From assembly GCA_963691705.1 (NCBI GenBank), contig OY829538.1:79056781-79120780 (forward strand): 64,000 nucleotides of DNA, given 5' to 3'. The position numbers and the translations under genes are program-made. The notes below the pieces were generated by a model. That model was not told the DNA's origin and made no database searches. It saw only the letters and a list, made by a program, of their open reading frames with translations. Below are positions 42,178 through 52,072 of the stretch, piece by piece (position 1 is the stretch's first letter; each line of letters opens with the position of its first letter). This stretch comes from Viola odorata (Eukaryota; Streptophyta; Magnoliopsida; Malpighiales; Violaceae).

Positions 42178-43404
42178 ATGGTCAAAGAGGGTGCTGCACA
42201 AAATGGTTCACTCTACCTTGATGGGCAAAATTTCAGACATTGGAAGAAAAGGTTGAGAACCTTTCTTAGTGTTCAAGACGAAGAGTCTCTTGCCATCTTC
42301 ACCGGTACCGTTCATGAATTTGTTAATTCGAATTCAAGAAGGAAGCATCAGAGAAGTACACGTGGACACACTTCCAAGAAGTATGGAAATGATGAAGCCT
42401 ATCAAAGAAGTTCTTCACCAACTTCCACCTCTACCTCAAATCAAAACATGGAATATTGCTTTATTGGGCAAAGTGATAATGAGTTTAGTTCTTCTAATGA
42501 AGAATACTTTTTTGATGAATTGCAAGAAGCTTATAATAGTTTATGTGTTCATTTTCAAGATATTTGCAAGAAAAATGCTATGCTTGCTAAGAATTTAAAG
42601 AAATTAGAAAATGATATTCTTGAATTAGAATCTTCTTGCAAATCCTTGAAAGAGGAAAATATTGACTTGACTAATGATAATAGAAATAAAAACATCTCTT
42701 GCAAGTCATGTGTTAATTCCTCCAAAGAAGATTTTAGTAAAAAGATTAATGATTTGGAGAAATCCAATCAAAGCTTATTGGAGGAAAATAATTTGCTTAC
42801 TCTTGATAATGTTGATTTGAAACTTGCTTTGGCGGATGCTAAAAGTGAGTGTAAGTATAATGCCAAGGGTAAGGCAATTGATAAAAACTCTACTTGTGTT
42901 GATTGTGTGAAATTCACTAAAGAAGTAGTAGAGTTGAAAGAAAAGAATAAGAATCTTGAGATCACTCTTGATAAATTTGTTAAAAGCAAGAATAGTCAAC
43001 AAGAGTGTTTAAAAGATCTTAAGAGAGAAGGTGACATGAGAGGTATTGGCTTTAACCATTCTTCACGTGGAAAGAACTTCAAAAATTCTTTTGTTAAAGC
43101 AAGTTCCTCTAATCACCATGCAAGCTCTTCTAGTCATCATGCATGCTCATCAAATCATAATGCTAGCTCTTCTAATCATTATGCTAGTACTTCAAATAGG
43201 TATGATAATTATTCCCATAATTGTCATAAACCTTTGCATGATAAGCCTATATATAAATGTAGCTTTTGCAATAAATTTGGACATTTATCCTATTTTTGCT
43301 ACATTCGAAGAAGGCTTGTGTATGAAAGACAAATTTGGGTACCGAAAGGTACTTATGCTAACTTGGAAGGACCCAAACGGATTTGGGTACTAAAGGTGAA
43401 CTAA
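42178..43404 (+). CDS. Shortened Gag of the copia element
   Basis: ATG at 42178; about 408 residues. It begins with the usual copia gag text (FRHWKKRLRTFLSVQDEESL), but the following UBN2-type part is cut short after about 45 residues and the frame passes into a long coiled coil (about 110-280) and an Asn/Ser/His-rich repeat stretch (ASSSNHHASSSSHH type). A CCHC-like knuckle (CSFCNKFGHLSYFC, about 362-375) and the SIRE-type ending RQIWVPKGTYANLEGPKRIW follow. It may still bind RNA; particle assembly by it alone is doubtful. There is no pol frame after it. Confidence 0.82.
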   Translation: MVKEGAAQNGSLYLDGQNFRHWKKRLRTFLSVQDEESLAIFTGTVHEFVNSNSRRKHQRSTRGHTSKKYGNDEAYQRSSSPTSTSTSNQNMEYCFIGQSDNEFSSSNEEYFFDELQEAYNSLCVHFQDICKKNAMLAKNLKKLENDILELESSCKSLKEENIDLTNDNRNKNISCKSCVNSSKEDFSKKINDLEKSNQSLLEENNLLTLDNVDLKLALADAKSECKYNAKGKAIDKNSTCVDCVKFTKEVVELKEKNKNLEITLDKFVKSKNSQQECLKDLKREGDMRGIGFNHSSRGKNFKNSFVKASSSNHHASSSSHHACSSNHNASSSNHYASTSNRYDNYSHNCHKPLHDKPIYKCSFCNKFGHLSYFCYIRRRLVYERQIWVPKGTYANLEGPKRIWVLKVN

Positions 43405-44564
43405 TTTGTCTTGTAGGTGTGCCGGAAACCCTTTGAAGATTAATGAAAGAAATTTTAGGGTATTCGTGGCACAAGTCGGGTGATGAATTGAAGCTCACCC
43501 ATGTGGTAATCTTTGGCAATAACATTTAATATATTTGATTGATCTATATCTCTAATATTGATCAAAATTAATTGTTGTGTTTATAGTTATCTCATGAATT
43601 TGTTTAGAAAGAATTGTTTTGTAGGAATTTCACTTGATTGGTAGCCCAAGGGAAAATCAACAAGTAGGCTTGGAATTTGTTGATTGCCTCGGTTGCACTT
43701 ATGAAAGTCATTTTTGCGGAATGACAAATGCTTATAATGAGTAATCGCAATCGGTATTCCTAAAAACTCTTCCTTTTAAATTATGTTTATGTGATTAATT
43801 ATTGATGCAATATTTGATTATTGAGTATGTTAGAAATTAAAATCTATAATCATTTATGCGTTAAAATTGCCATATAATGTGCTTAATTTGCTTTGCAATA
43901 CACCTTTAAATATTTCAAATATTTTAGGAATATTTGGTTTAATGTATTGCTAAAATTTTGTTGTGCTTATGTGTGCTTATATGTGTTTAATTTATATATG
44001 CATGAGTTTGTTTGATTTTATGAATCATGCATTTTGTTAAGTTTGATTATTGAGGAAATGGATTGGAAAGTGGTTCATTTTGAAGACAAAGGATTTGTGA
44101 TTTTTGGAGATAAGGATTTGATCGATTGGATTTAATCGTTGGAGTTGTTTTGAAGAATTTGCGGAAGCTAATCGATTGAAATTTGAGAAGATTTTGGAAA
44201 ATGGTGCAGGGCCAAAACGCCATAGCGTTTTGGAAAACGCCATAGCGTTTTGAGATCATAAGCAAAACGCTATAGCGTTTTGCCCCTGAAGTGAATATAT
44301 CGGGTTTTTCTCCTTCTGTTTTCATTCTCTTCTCAAACCAAACCAACAAACACTCCTCTCCTCTCCCAAATCCGATTTCCTTCATATCTCACTCAAATCA
44401 AAACCAAATCATCCCAAATTTGAACCAAACACTCATCACATCCTTCTAATCAAAACCCTTCCATCAATTTCAAAGATTAAACACCCAAACACATACATTC
44501 ATTCCGAATTTCTCAAAAACCCTAAAAACCCAATTTTTGATTTTCTCTTCCAAACTCCAAAATT
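43405..44564 (+). other. Non-coding interior of the copia element
   Basis: No pol domain in any frame. 44213-44281 holds three AAAACGCYATAGCGTTTT units about 285 bases before the second ORF, in what should be its leader; the leader end (44330-44560) is rich in caaaccaa/tctc. Confidence 0.7.
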
Positions 44565-45917
44565 ATGTCTGGGGAACCAAGACCCAAGCGTTCTAAGACC
44601 AATGCAGGAGTTTCCAAGAAGAAAACACGTGCGAGTGGTCGTACCGGAGGCTCTTCATCGGCTGCTGCTCCTTCTTCGGGTCAAGTGGCTGATTTTAGGG
44701 GAATGACAGCTCAGAATCCTACATTTTACATTCCTCCTAGCTCCTATGATCGTTCCTTCTTCTCAAGTAAGGAAAATTTTAAGCTTTATGACTCAATTTT
44801 CTCTAAGAGCAAAGTGATAGTTCCTACGGTTTGTGATTTGTCAAACACTATTGCTCTTGGTATGGATAAGTTGCTTGAGATTCAGGGTTGGGAGAATGCC
44901 GTTAAGTTGCGTAGAAATTACAGTCCTACATTAGTTAAGATGTTTTATGCTAATTTGAAACAAAAGGATTGTAGGGACATTTGGAATGGTCTATCTTGTG
45001 AACCTACGACATGTGAGATTAATTCTTCTATTTTAGGGAGAAATGTGTCTATTACGGTAGCTTCAATGAATGAGTTGCTTGGTGTTTCTAATGTTGGATT
45101 GTGTTCATTTACTAAGAAAGGAACCGTTGATAATGCTAGTCTCTGTCCTATCGAACAATGGAACATTGTATCTTCCGGAACTTGCTCGTTTGGTCCCATT
45201 CCACTTAGGAAGCTTGATCCCTTTAAGCTTATCTTGTTTCACATTGTATCTAAGGTGATCCTTCCTAGGGCCGGTTGTTTGAGTGAAGTTACCGGCATTG
45301 AAGTTTGGGTGATGGCTAATATATTGAGAGACACTCCTCTCAATTGGGGCTTTCTTATCCTCAACCACATTGCCAAGTTTAGAGGGAAAAATTGTTCATT
45401 GCCATATGCACATTTCATCATGATGATCTTGGAGAGAAATGGCATATCCATTCCCGTTTCGGCTGAGTTTTCCAATGCTTTCAAGGTTCTTGATAATGAG
45501 CATTTTATTGTCAACTTTAAGATTGATGTGAACTCTAAGGGAAAGCTTACCTATAGCACTTCGAAGAGCAAAGGGAAAACTTTTGCGGTGGCAAAGTCAT
45601 TGGATGAGGATGAAGAAGAAGATGAGGATGAAGAAGATGATAGGGGTGATGATGAAGATCATGAAGATGGTAATGCGGGTACTTCGTTTGCTCCCATGGA
45701 TATTGATAGATTGACTTCTCAAGTGGATGCTCTTGACATCAATGTTCAAGGAATCAACACAAGGATGGGAGAAGGTTTTTCAAGGATAGATGCAAGATTT
45801 TCCTCCATGAACGACCAAATGACTCACTTTGGGGCTGATTTGAATGCTATTCAAGAGTTCCAAAGGAAGATGTATGAAGACATGATGAGCCGTTTTCCTT
45901 ATCCTCCTCCTCAATGA
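44565..45917 (+). CDS. Second ORF of the copia element (plant-transposon-type protein)
   Basis: 450 residues from ATG at 44565. A basic nuclear-type start (PRPKRSKTNAGVSKKKTR) leads to a globular region (about 60-330) of the kind often annotated only as putative plant transposon protein, then an acidic block DEDEEEDEDEEDD (about 345-370) and a C-terminal coiled coil (IDRLTSQVDALDINVQ onward). It sits where SIRE elements carry an envelope-like ORF, but I see no signal peptide or membrane segment. The frame is intact over 1.35 kb, which suggests selection or recent origin. Basic plus acidic segments fit a nucleic-acid-binding or chromatin role; this is inference. Confidence 0.75.
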   Translation: MSGEPRPKRSKTNAGVSKKKTRASGRTGGSSSAAAPSSGQVADFRGMTAQNPTFYIPPSSYDRSFFSSKENFKLYDSIFSKSKVIVPTVCDLSNTIALGMDKLLEIQGWENAVKLRRNYSPTLVKMFYANLKQKDCRDIWNGLSCEPTTCEINSSILGRNVSITVASMNELLGVSNVGLCSFTKKGTVDNASLCPIEQWNIVSSGTCSFGPIPLRKLDPFKLILFHIVSKVILPRAGCLSEVTGIEVWVMANILRDTPLNWGFLILNHIAKFRGKNCSLPYAHFIMMILERNGISIPVSAEFSNAFKVLDNEHFIVNFKIDVNSKGKLTYSTSKSKGKTFAVAKSLDEDEEEDEDEEDDRGDDEDHEDGNAGTSFAPMDIDRLTSQVDALDINVQGINTRMGEGFSRIDARFSSMNDQMTHFGADLNAIQEFQRKMYEDMMSRFPYPPPQ

Positions 45918-46890
45918 TCTTATTTAGCATGTTTTAGTTGCATTTTAATTATCCTTTGAACTTATTTTTAATTTGATTTGTATTTGACATTTGTGTTGGA
46001 TAATTGTTTGGATATTACTCTTATGAAGTAATATTTTTATTTGATGTGCTTGTTTATCATTTGAACTATTCTTGATTTCTCTTATGCTTACTTACTTGTT
46101 TCTTATGAATTTATCTTACCTTTGTTGACAAAGGGGGAATGAATTTAGGGGGAGCTTGTATTAAGTGTGAGATATGAAAGAGTGAGTTGTTTAAGAATGT
46201 ATGCTTATTTAATTGATAGCACTTCATTTGAATTTATCAATTGGTAGCATTTTGTATGTTTCGCCTATATATGGAAATATATAGTTCATCAATTGGTATT
46301 TTATTTGAGTTTATCAATTGGTATTTGTTGGTATTTAGCATTGATATATTTACATCAATTCATATCAATTGGTAGCATTTAGCATTTAGCATTTTGTATG
46401 CTTTGTATTCATTTTGTTGGCACTATTTTGTTCTTAACTAGGTTGTGATATTTAATCTAGTTGCTTGTGTGCCTTGTTGTTTGCTTGCTTCTTTATTTCT
46501 CCTTGTTTGAGCCTTAGTGTTTTTCCCTTCCGTTTTACATTTTAACCCTTTTTGATAATGACAAAGGGGGAGAAAATGTAGTGAATTGGTAGTGAATGTG
46601 TTAAGGGGGAGAAATGTATCACTGTGTGCATCAATTTGCTTATTTGATTTATAAATTGATAGCATATTGTTTTAAATTGGTAGCATGTATTTAGTATTTG
46701 GTAGCATTTTTTTTGGTAGCCTTGAGCAAGCTTTTGTACTGTGTCAAGCTCTTGTGCAACTAACGTTTTATGTAGGGGGAGCTTATATGACAAAGATTTA
46801 GAGGAAGTATTTTTTCTAAAACTCCTCTTTTATATTTCTCTTAAAATTGCATGCTTATTTTGCCTTAATTAATTTATGGTTGTCATCATC
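45918..46890 (+). repeat. Copia 3' interior with repeated tcaattggtagcattt
   Basis: At least five copies of (a)ttggtagcat or atcaattggta occur at about 46243, 46293, 46315, 46366, 46676 and 46700. The LTR/primer-site junction of the same element also reads atcaattggtagc. No ORF is seen. Two stretches read acaaagggggag/aaggggga, extra polypurine-like tracts (46130-46150, 46562-46575). Confidence 0.6.
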
Positions 46891-46904
46891 AAAAAGGGGG
46901 AGAT
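46891..46904 (+). promoter_or_regulatory. Polypurine tract of the copia element
   Basis: AAAAAGGGGGAGAT directly before the 3' LTR start TGTTAG; primes plus-strand DNA synthesis. Confidence 0.9.
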
Positions 46905-48201
46905 TGTTAGCCCAAGGGTACTTCGAACCTATTTTGATGAATGAAATGACATAAATTAATTAGATTACTAATTCAATTTTAAGTGAAAATGTATTTGTAG
47001 TTTTGCGACGAGATATCAAATGAAGCAACAAATCGATTATCGCAAGCTCAAGATCAAGTGTAGAATTGGACTTTAATTGAATGTAAGTATGTTTAAATTC
47101 TAACACTTGATTTATGTTTCAAATACCTCAAGAATATTTGTCAAAAGGTTTTGAGCGAAAAGGTTTTAAGCGAAAATGTTTTATGCGAAAATGTATTTCG
47201 GAAAAATGAGTTTTTGTATTTTCGTCAGGCTTAAAACGCCATAGCGTTTATCAAAACGCTATAGCGTTTTGAATAACGCCATAGCGTTTTGGTAAAACGC
47301 TATAGCGTTTTGCCACTGGAATGAATTCTTCATTCCAGAAGCAAAACGCTATAGCGTTATGCAAAACGCCATAGCGTTTTGGCCCAATGGCTAGTTTTCT
47401 AACAGCTAGTTTTTCCATCAAAAACGGATCCTTTTGACCCCATTCTTTCTTGTCCGTTCTTCTCTTCATAAAACCATATAAATACTCATCCTAGATGAGT
47501 TTAATAGTAGTTGAACACATGAGAACAAGAGAGGAACAAAGAGAGACAAGTGTGAGACCATGAGAAACCTCTAAACACAAAAATACATTTTACAAGCTTC
47601 TAAAATCAGATTTCAATTTGTCAAGCTTGTTTTTGGGTTTCTTCTTGAGGTAATTTGTTCATTTATTGGTGTGGAATTTATTCATACATATATCTATTGT
47701 ATACACCAATTTGTTTATTGCAAATATTTCATTCAAACTTATTGTTAAGGTTTGAAGAGTGTACCCAACACTCTTGGGAAAAGGGTAGTGTTCTCAACCC
47801 ATTGAAGAGAACTTAGGTTGTTGGTTGAGCCTTGGAAAAACCATTAGGTTGTAGTTTAGCCCGTGAAAAACTACTTGTAAGGTTGTTGGTGAACCCGTGA
47901 AAACCAAGTGTAAGGTTGTGAGCTAAACCCGTAAAAGCTCAAGTTAATAGCAAAGTGTTTTGCATTAGAAAATCCTAAGAGGAGGACTCTTAGGTAGTGG
48001 AGTACAATTCGGATTGTGAATTGGAACCACTATACATTGTGTGTCTTTGCTATTCTCCCTTACACTTTGTGCAAGAATTTTTAAAAGGCTTTAGAATTCC
48101 TATTTGCCTATTCACCCCCCCCCCCCCCCCCCCCCCTCTAGGCCTAGTATTGAGAGTATTGATCATATCAATTAGTATTGGAGCTTTGATCGTTATTATC
48201 A
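46905..48201 (+). repeat. 3' LTR of the copia element
   Basis: Pairs with the 5' LTR. TATA box TATAAATA at 47477-47484. Palindrome array of six AAAACGCYATAGCGTTTT units at 47232-47380, split by a hairpin spacer CTGGAATGAATTCTTCATTCCAG-like (47316-47338). A run of more than 20 C at about 48114-48136 replaces a run of about 9 C in the 5' LTR. Confidence 0.92.
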
Positions 48202-48730
48202 ATGCCTAGGACTATAACTAGGGCGCTACATGGGAGGCAACCCATGCTTTTTAATTTAGTTATCTCAAATAAAATAATTGTTCAAATTTTGCCAGCACTA
48301 CTGATTAATTTTCCTTGCTGAATTTTTTTCAGGGAGTTTATAAAAGAGAAAAATATTTTCAGGAGTGATTTTGAGGATCTAAGTGTGGTGAGGGAGTTTA
48401 TTAGATCTTAGCCACATTTTACTCAGCCTAGGGCTGGTTGACACGCGTAGATAGAGAAGGAAAGAATAGGAAGCGTGTTCTAGGGAGGAGAAAAAGAAGG
48501 GATAACGGTCATATCTTTTGTAATTATTAATCAAAATTTGGAAATTAATTTTTTTTTTCAAATTTTAATTAATAGTTATCTACCAAAATCATATCTCCTT
48601 ACCTCCCTCAAACGCCAAATCCCTAAAATCTCGCTCTCTCTCTCTTATCTCTCAAAGATCACCTCAGCTAAATCCCCTCTCTTATCCTCCACTCTCCTAC
48701 TTCAAACCCACGATCTTTCAGCAGTATAAC

Positions 48731-50358
48731 ATGGGAAAATCGAAGCGCTCATCAGCAAAGAAAGCAAAATCCACCCCGAAATCCACCCCAACTAAGCAAG
48801 AATCTCCTACTCCTTCGTGTTCTCCCTCTCTTACGAATCCAGAGAAAGATTTGCCGCGAAACCTCAACGACGCTCTAGGTATCGCAAGGACACTCATGTC
48901 CATGGAAGCAGCCGCCTCTGATTCTTCGAAGCAGGTTCTCTCCACTCCCACTTCAGCCCCTGAACCCAAGACCCAATCTAGGGTTAGCAAGCCGGTTGAC
49001 TCCGACGTCCATGAGATTTCGGATTCTGAGCCAAAATGTGAATCAGGGTCGGCCAAATCGAAGAAAGCGGGGAAGAGAAAGGCAGGCCTGAGTGTTGAAT
49101 CTGCCCCAGCCAAGAGGACGCGATCTGCGGCTGCCAAGGGTAAGAAGAAAGTAGATGAGACCGATCTTGGCTCAGACTCTGATGCTGATGCGGTTGCAGT
49201 CTTGGCCAAGCCTACGGCCAAGACTGCCAAGGTAATCACCCTTCCTCCCTTGAGCTCTTTAAAAGGTTGTTTGAGGCTTGATACTCCCGATTTTAGGGCT
49301 AAGTTGACTGAAAAGCATGCCTGTGAGATTACTTCATTTGCTGTCCTTGATTTTTCATTTCTTGATGAATTGACGATAGGAAATAGGATCAGGCGATTTA
49401 TTTCCAACCTTGGGTGGGACTGTTTCTTCTATCTTAACTTGCCCGCTTATGATGAACTATGTTTGGAGTTTCATTTCTCTTTCTGGTTAGATAAGGATAG
49501 ATTGTATGCTAATGGAAAGGCTTTTCCTGATTTGAGTGCTGCTGATGTTGTGCATTTTCGCTTGCTTGATAAGTGGTGTCATCTTTCAATTGATGATTTT
49601 AATATGCTGCTTGGTTTTGTGACTGAGGATGGCCTCAAGTCTGATGAATATGTGAATGCCCTGACTGATTATCCCCCAGATTGGGATAAGACAGCGGCCT
49701 ATGGAGAGTTGATTGGTAAGTATGCTGCTAAGTTAGATAAAAATTCTAAGGCTCACCAGATCCGAGATCCTACTTTGAGGATTCTCCAAGGATCCTTTCA
49801 ATCAACCTCTCGGCCAAAACCACAGTCTCGGGTAATATTTCAAAACTTGAGACATTTTTGCTTTGGTGCATGTTGCATGAGAAAAGAGTTAATCTTGGCT
49901 ATTGGATTGCTAGGCAGATAAAAGCATGTGATCCTCTTCCTAGAATGATTTTAGGAACTCTGATTTCCCATTTGACTGTTACTGCTAGGGGCATAGATTT
50001 ATCTGCTTTGAATTTGTATAAATCCTGTGCCATTAAGATCATGGATATTAGGGCTTTTGACCAAATGGGCCATGTCCACGAAGAGAATGGCTATCTTTGT
50101 TTTAACACAGGATTTACCCCAGTACAAGACCACCTCTTTGGGAAAAGGATCAACGAAAACTTCAAGATTAGGCCAATCAAGATTGACGGTGCATCAGAGG
50201 AGCCCAACCTTGGCCAAGATGAACAGATGCCTGAGCAGACTGACAGCCTCGGCATTGATCCTGACCACCCTGGACTCCCGGAATGGGCCAACAGATTCCT
50301 TGAGCTTGTGCAGATCCAGCTCGATGCCTTCACAACAAATCAGAAGGTGTTTGATTGA
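48731..50358 (+). pseudogene. Athila downstream ORF of element 1, frameshifted
   Basis: ATG at 48731 opens a Lys/Ser/Ala-rich basic region (nuclear-type KKAGKRKAGL, KRTRSAAAKGKKK), then a globular part (GWDCFFYLNLPAYDELCLEF; PDLSAADVVHFRLLDKWCH; KAHQIRDPTLRIL). A small indel near 49790 shifts the frame; the matching sequence resumes as HEKRVNLGYWIARQI and ends at 50358. It is a relative of the 56739-58976 ORF in element 3. It occupies the envelope-like position of Athila but shows no membrane segment. Function unknown. It contains the inverted repeat GCAGTCTTGGCC..GGCCAAGACTGC at 49196-49227. Confidence 0.8.
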
Positions 50359-50469
50359 TGGTATATTTTGGTTGTTTTACTATCTCTTTTCCTAGTAATT
50401 GAGATGGTAAATATGCTACTTTGAGCCCTTTTGCTTCCTTTCTTATTAATCAGCCTTTGGAGCATCAAT

Positions 50470-52018
50470 GTGAAGGAAAGGAGCGAAAAGCTTGAAGAAT
50501 AGAGCTATAATCAATCATCTAGTGTGGAAGTACCATTTTCAGCCTTGCTACTTTGAAGTTGGTCTGTTCGTCTCAAGGCCATTCCTCCATTTTGCCGAGA
50601 TCAGCTCTCCTCGAGGCCTCGACAAGAAGCGACCCTTCGGAAATTCCAGCTGGATTTGCACTAGCCATGAATCCGCGTGCCGGGTTTGTTTAATCTCTAG
50701 TGCACTTCTTGTCTTCTTGGAATACATTATTTGCAGACACTAGACTTCTTGGGCCTCTATTTTTATTCCCTCATGTGCTTGAAGACATTTTGGAAGAATG
50801 AATCAACATTCTCCTTGATTAAATGAAGAATATTCTCACTTATGTACAAGCACTTAGAGGACAAGTTCTTGGGAGCTTGTGAGCAGGCGTTGACTGTCCT
50901 TGGAGAGGAGTTGGCAGGCAGATGAATGACCATCTTAAGGTAGCAAGATTCGTTTGGTGAAGAGGGAGGACAATCAAGAATAGTAGAGAGAAAAATCAGC
51001 ATTTACCACTTTTTCCAGAAATTCCAGCACTCTTTGTAATTTCGGATTTGAACTTCTTTTGTTTATTTTGATTATGTATTGTAACTAAACTCCAAGTTCC
51101 TGGTAGGGATCAAGAGATTGGCTGGTATGTTGATTGTGAGACTTGTTTGAGCTTCATAGAAATGAATTTCGTATTTCTTTCCTTCTTGTTTTAATTCCAA
51201 ACTTGTCTTTATTAATTTTTGAGCTTGATCACCTTGAATTTAATTCGGGCAAGTGTACTCAGTTCTCTTGTGATTAAATCACTTTTAGAGAACGGTTGTA
51301 GACAAATCAGCAGGGCATGAGGGGCATTTGCTTGGTCTAAGCTGATAGAAGGAACTGAACTAGACTATCATTCCATCCCAAGGCCTTGAGAAGGGCCGAC
51401 CTAGGTGAACAGCTGGGTCAAGTGCCAGACTAGACCAGACTTGTGGATGACGAATAACTCCCACGTCTAGAAGAGGGACCTCCTTGTTTTTAATCAATCT
51501 CCCTAGTAATTCCATAAGTATTCTGATTCCTTTGTTGAAGGCTCCGCATAGCCAAAGCAAAGTGGCGGATTAGAATCTTAGGAAGAGCTTGGGTAGATTA
51601 GGGTGTTTAAAATGAAGAGATTCTTTTAAATACTTTTGTAGTAGGTTGGGAATCTAGCGAGAGCTGGTTCCGCAACTTCTTCTATGAAAACCATTTCGAA
51701 AATGTATTATGTCAATGATCAACAACTTACTAAAGCCATCTCGCAATGATCTCTACCCGGAATATTTTCTCCACTGTAATTCTCTCTATTTTAAAGCTGT
51801 TTTATTCGTTTGCAACTGATCTTAAACCCACTGTGTTTTCGTTTGATTATTGCTTCACCCCAAAACTTGTTTCTTTTACTTGGTTATGTGCAGGAACAAC
51901 GAAAGTTAGACGAGCTTGTCCTTGTGGGATCGATCCTCTCACCACTATCTGCATTAATTTGTAGCATAGCTCTGAGTTGTATTTTAATTTTATTTCGGGA
52001 CATGCGACACACCCGTCA
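50470..52018 (+). repeat. 5' LTR of element 2 (left end approximate)
   Basis: Ends ..ACCCGTCA five bases before the primer site. Its layout matches other Athila LTRs (cag|gaacaa acceptor-like step near 51893 and ccttgtgggatcgat text) but the sequence differs from element 1. Contains the perfect palindrome TCGAGGCCTCGA (50611-50622) and CAAGGCCTTG (51379-51388). Confidence 0.55.
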
Positions 52019-52023
52019 TAAAT

Positions 52024-52040
52024 TGGCGCCGTTGCCGGGG
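52024..52040 (+). promoter_or_regulatory. Primer binding site, tRNA-Asp, element 2
   Basis: TGGCGCCGTTGCCGGGG, identical to that of element 1. Confidence 0.9.
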
Positions 52041-52072
52041 ACAACGTGTTCTAATTTCTGATTTTCTTGTTC

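Larger units (their letters stand above)
40887..48201 (+). mobile_element. SIRE/Maximus-like Ty1/copia element without pol
   Basis: LTRs at 40887-42116 and 46905-48201, target duplication ATACC/ATGCC (one mismatch; 40882-40886 and 48202-48206), initiator-Met-type primer site and a clear polypurine tract. Between the LTRs are only a shortened gag (42178-43404) and a second ORF (44565-45917). No protease, integrase, RT or RNase H sequence is recognisable in the 1.2 kb between them or after. LTRs are nearly identical outside one repeat array, so insertion is fairly recent; movement would need enzymes from a complete relative. Confidence 0.9.
33693..50469 (+). mobile_element. Athila-like Ty3/gypsy element 1 (interrupted by a copia element)
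   Basis: Order: LTR (33693-35153), tRNA-Asp primer site, gag, protease, RT-RNaseH-integrase, then after a nested copia insertion (40887-48201) a hairpin cATGGGaggcaaCCCAtg (48229-48246) and a downstream ORF. The primer site, the [18 protein letters not shown] segment and the extra ORF after pol are Athila traits. The copia target duplication (ATACC/ATGCC) joins both halves, so the pieces are one element. Its 3' LTR is not in the window: the LTR near 50.5-52.0 kb has different sequence and belongs to element 2. Pol has one in-frame stop and one frameshift, so the element is defective. The right edge is approximate. Confidence 0.8.

Noticed and set aside
48114..48136. Long C run as a biological feature
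   Set aside because: The paired LTR has a shorter run; slippage or assembly error explains it.
50470..52018. This LTR as the 3' LTR of element 1
   Set aside because: Its sequence does not match 33693-35153 and it is followed by a primer site and gag, so it is the 5' LTR of element 2.
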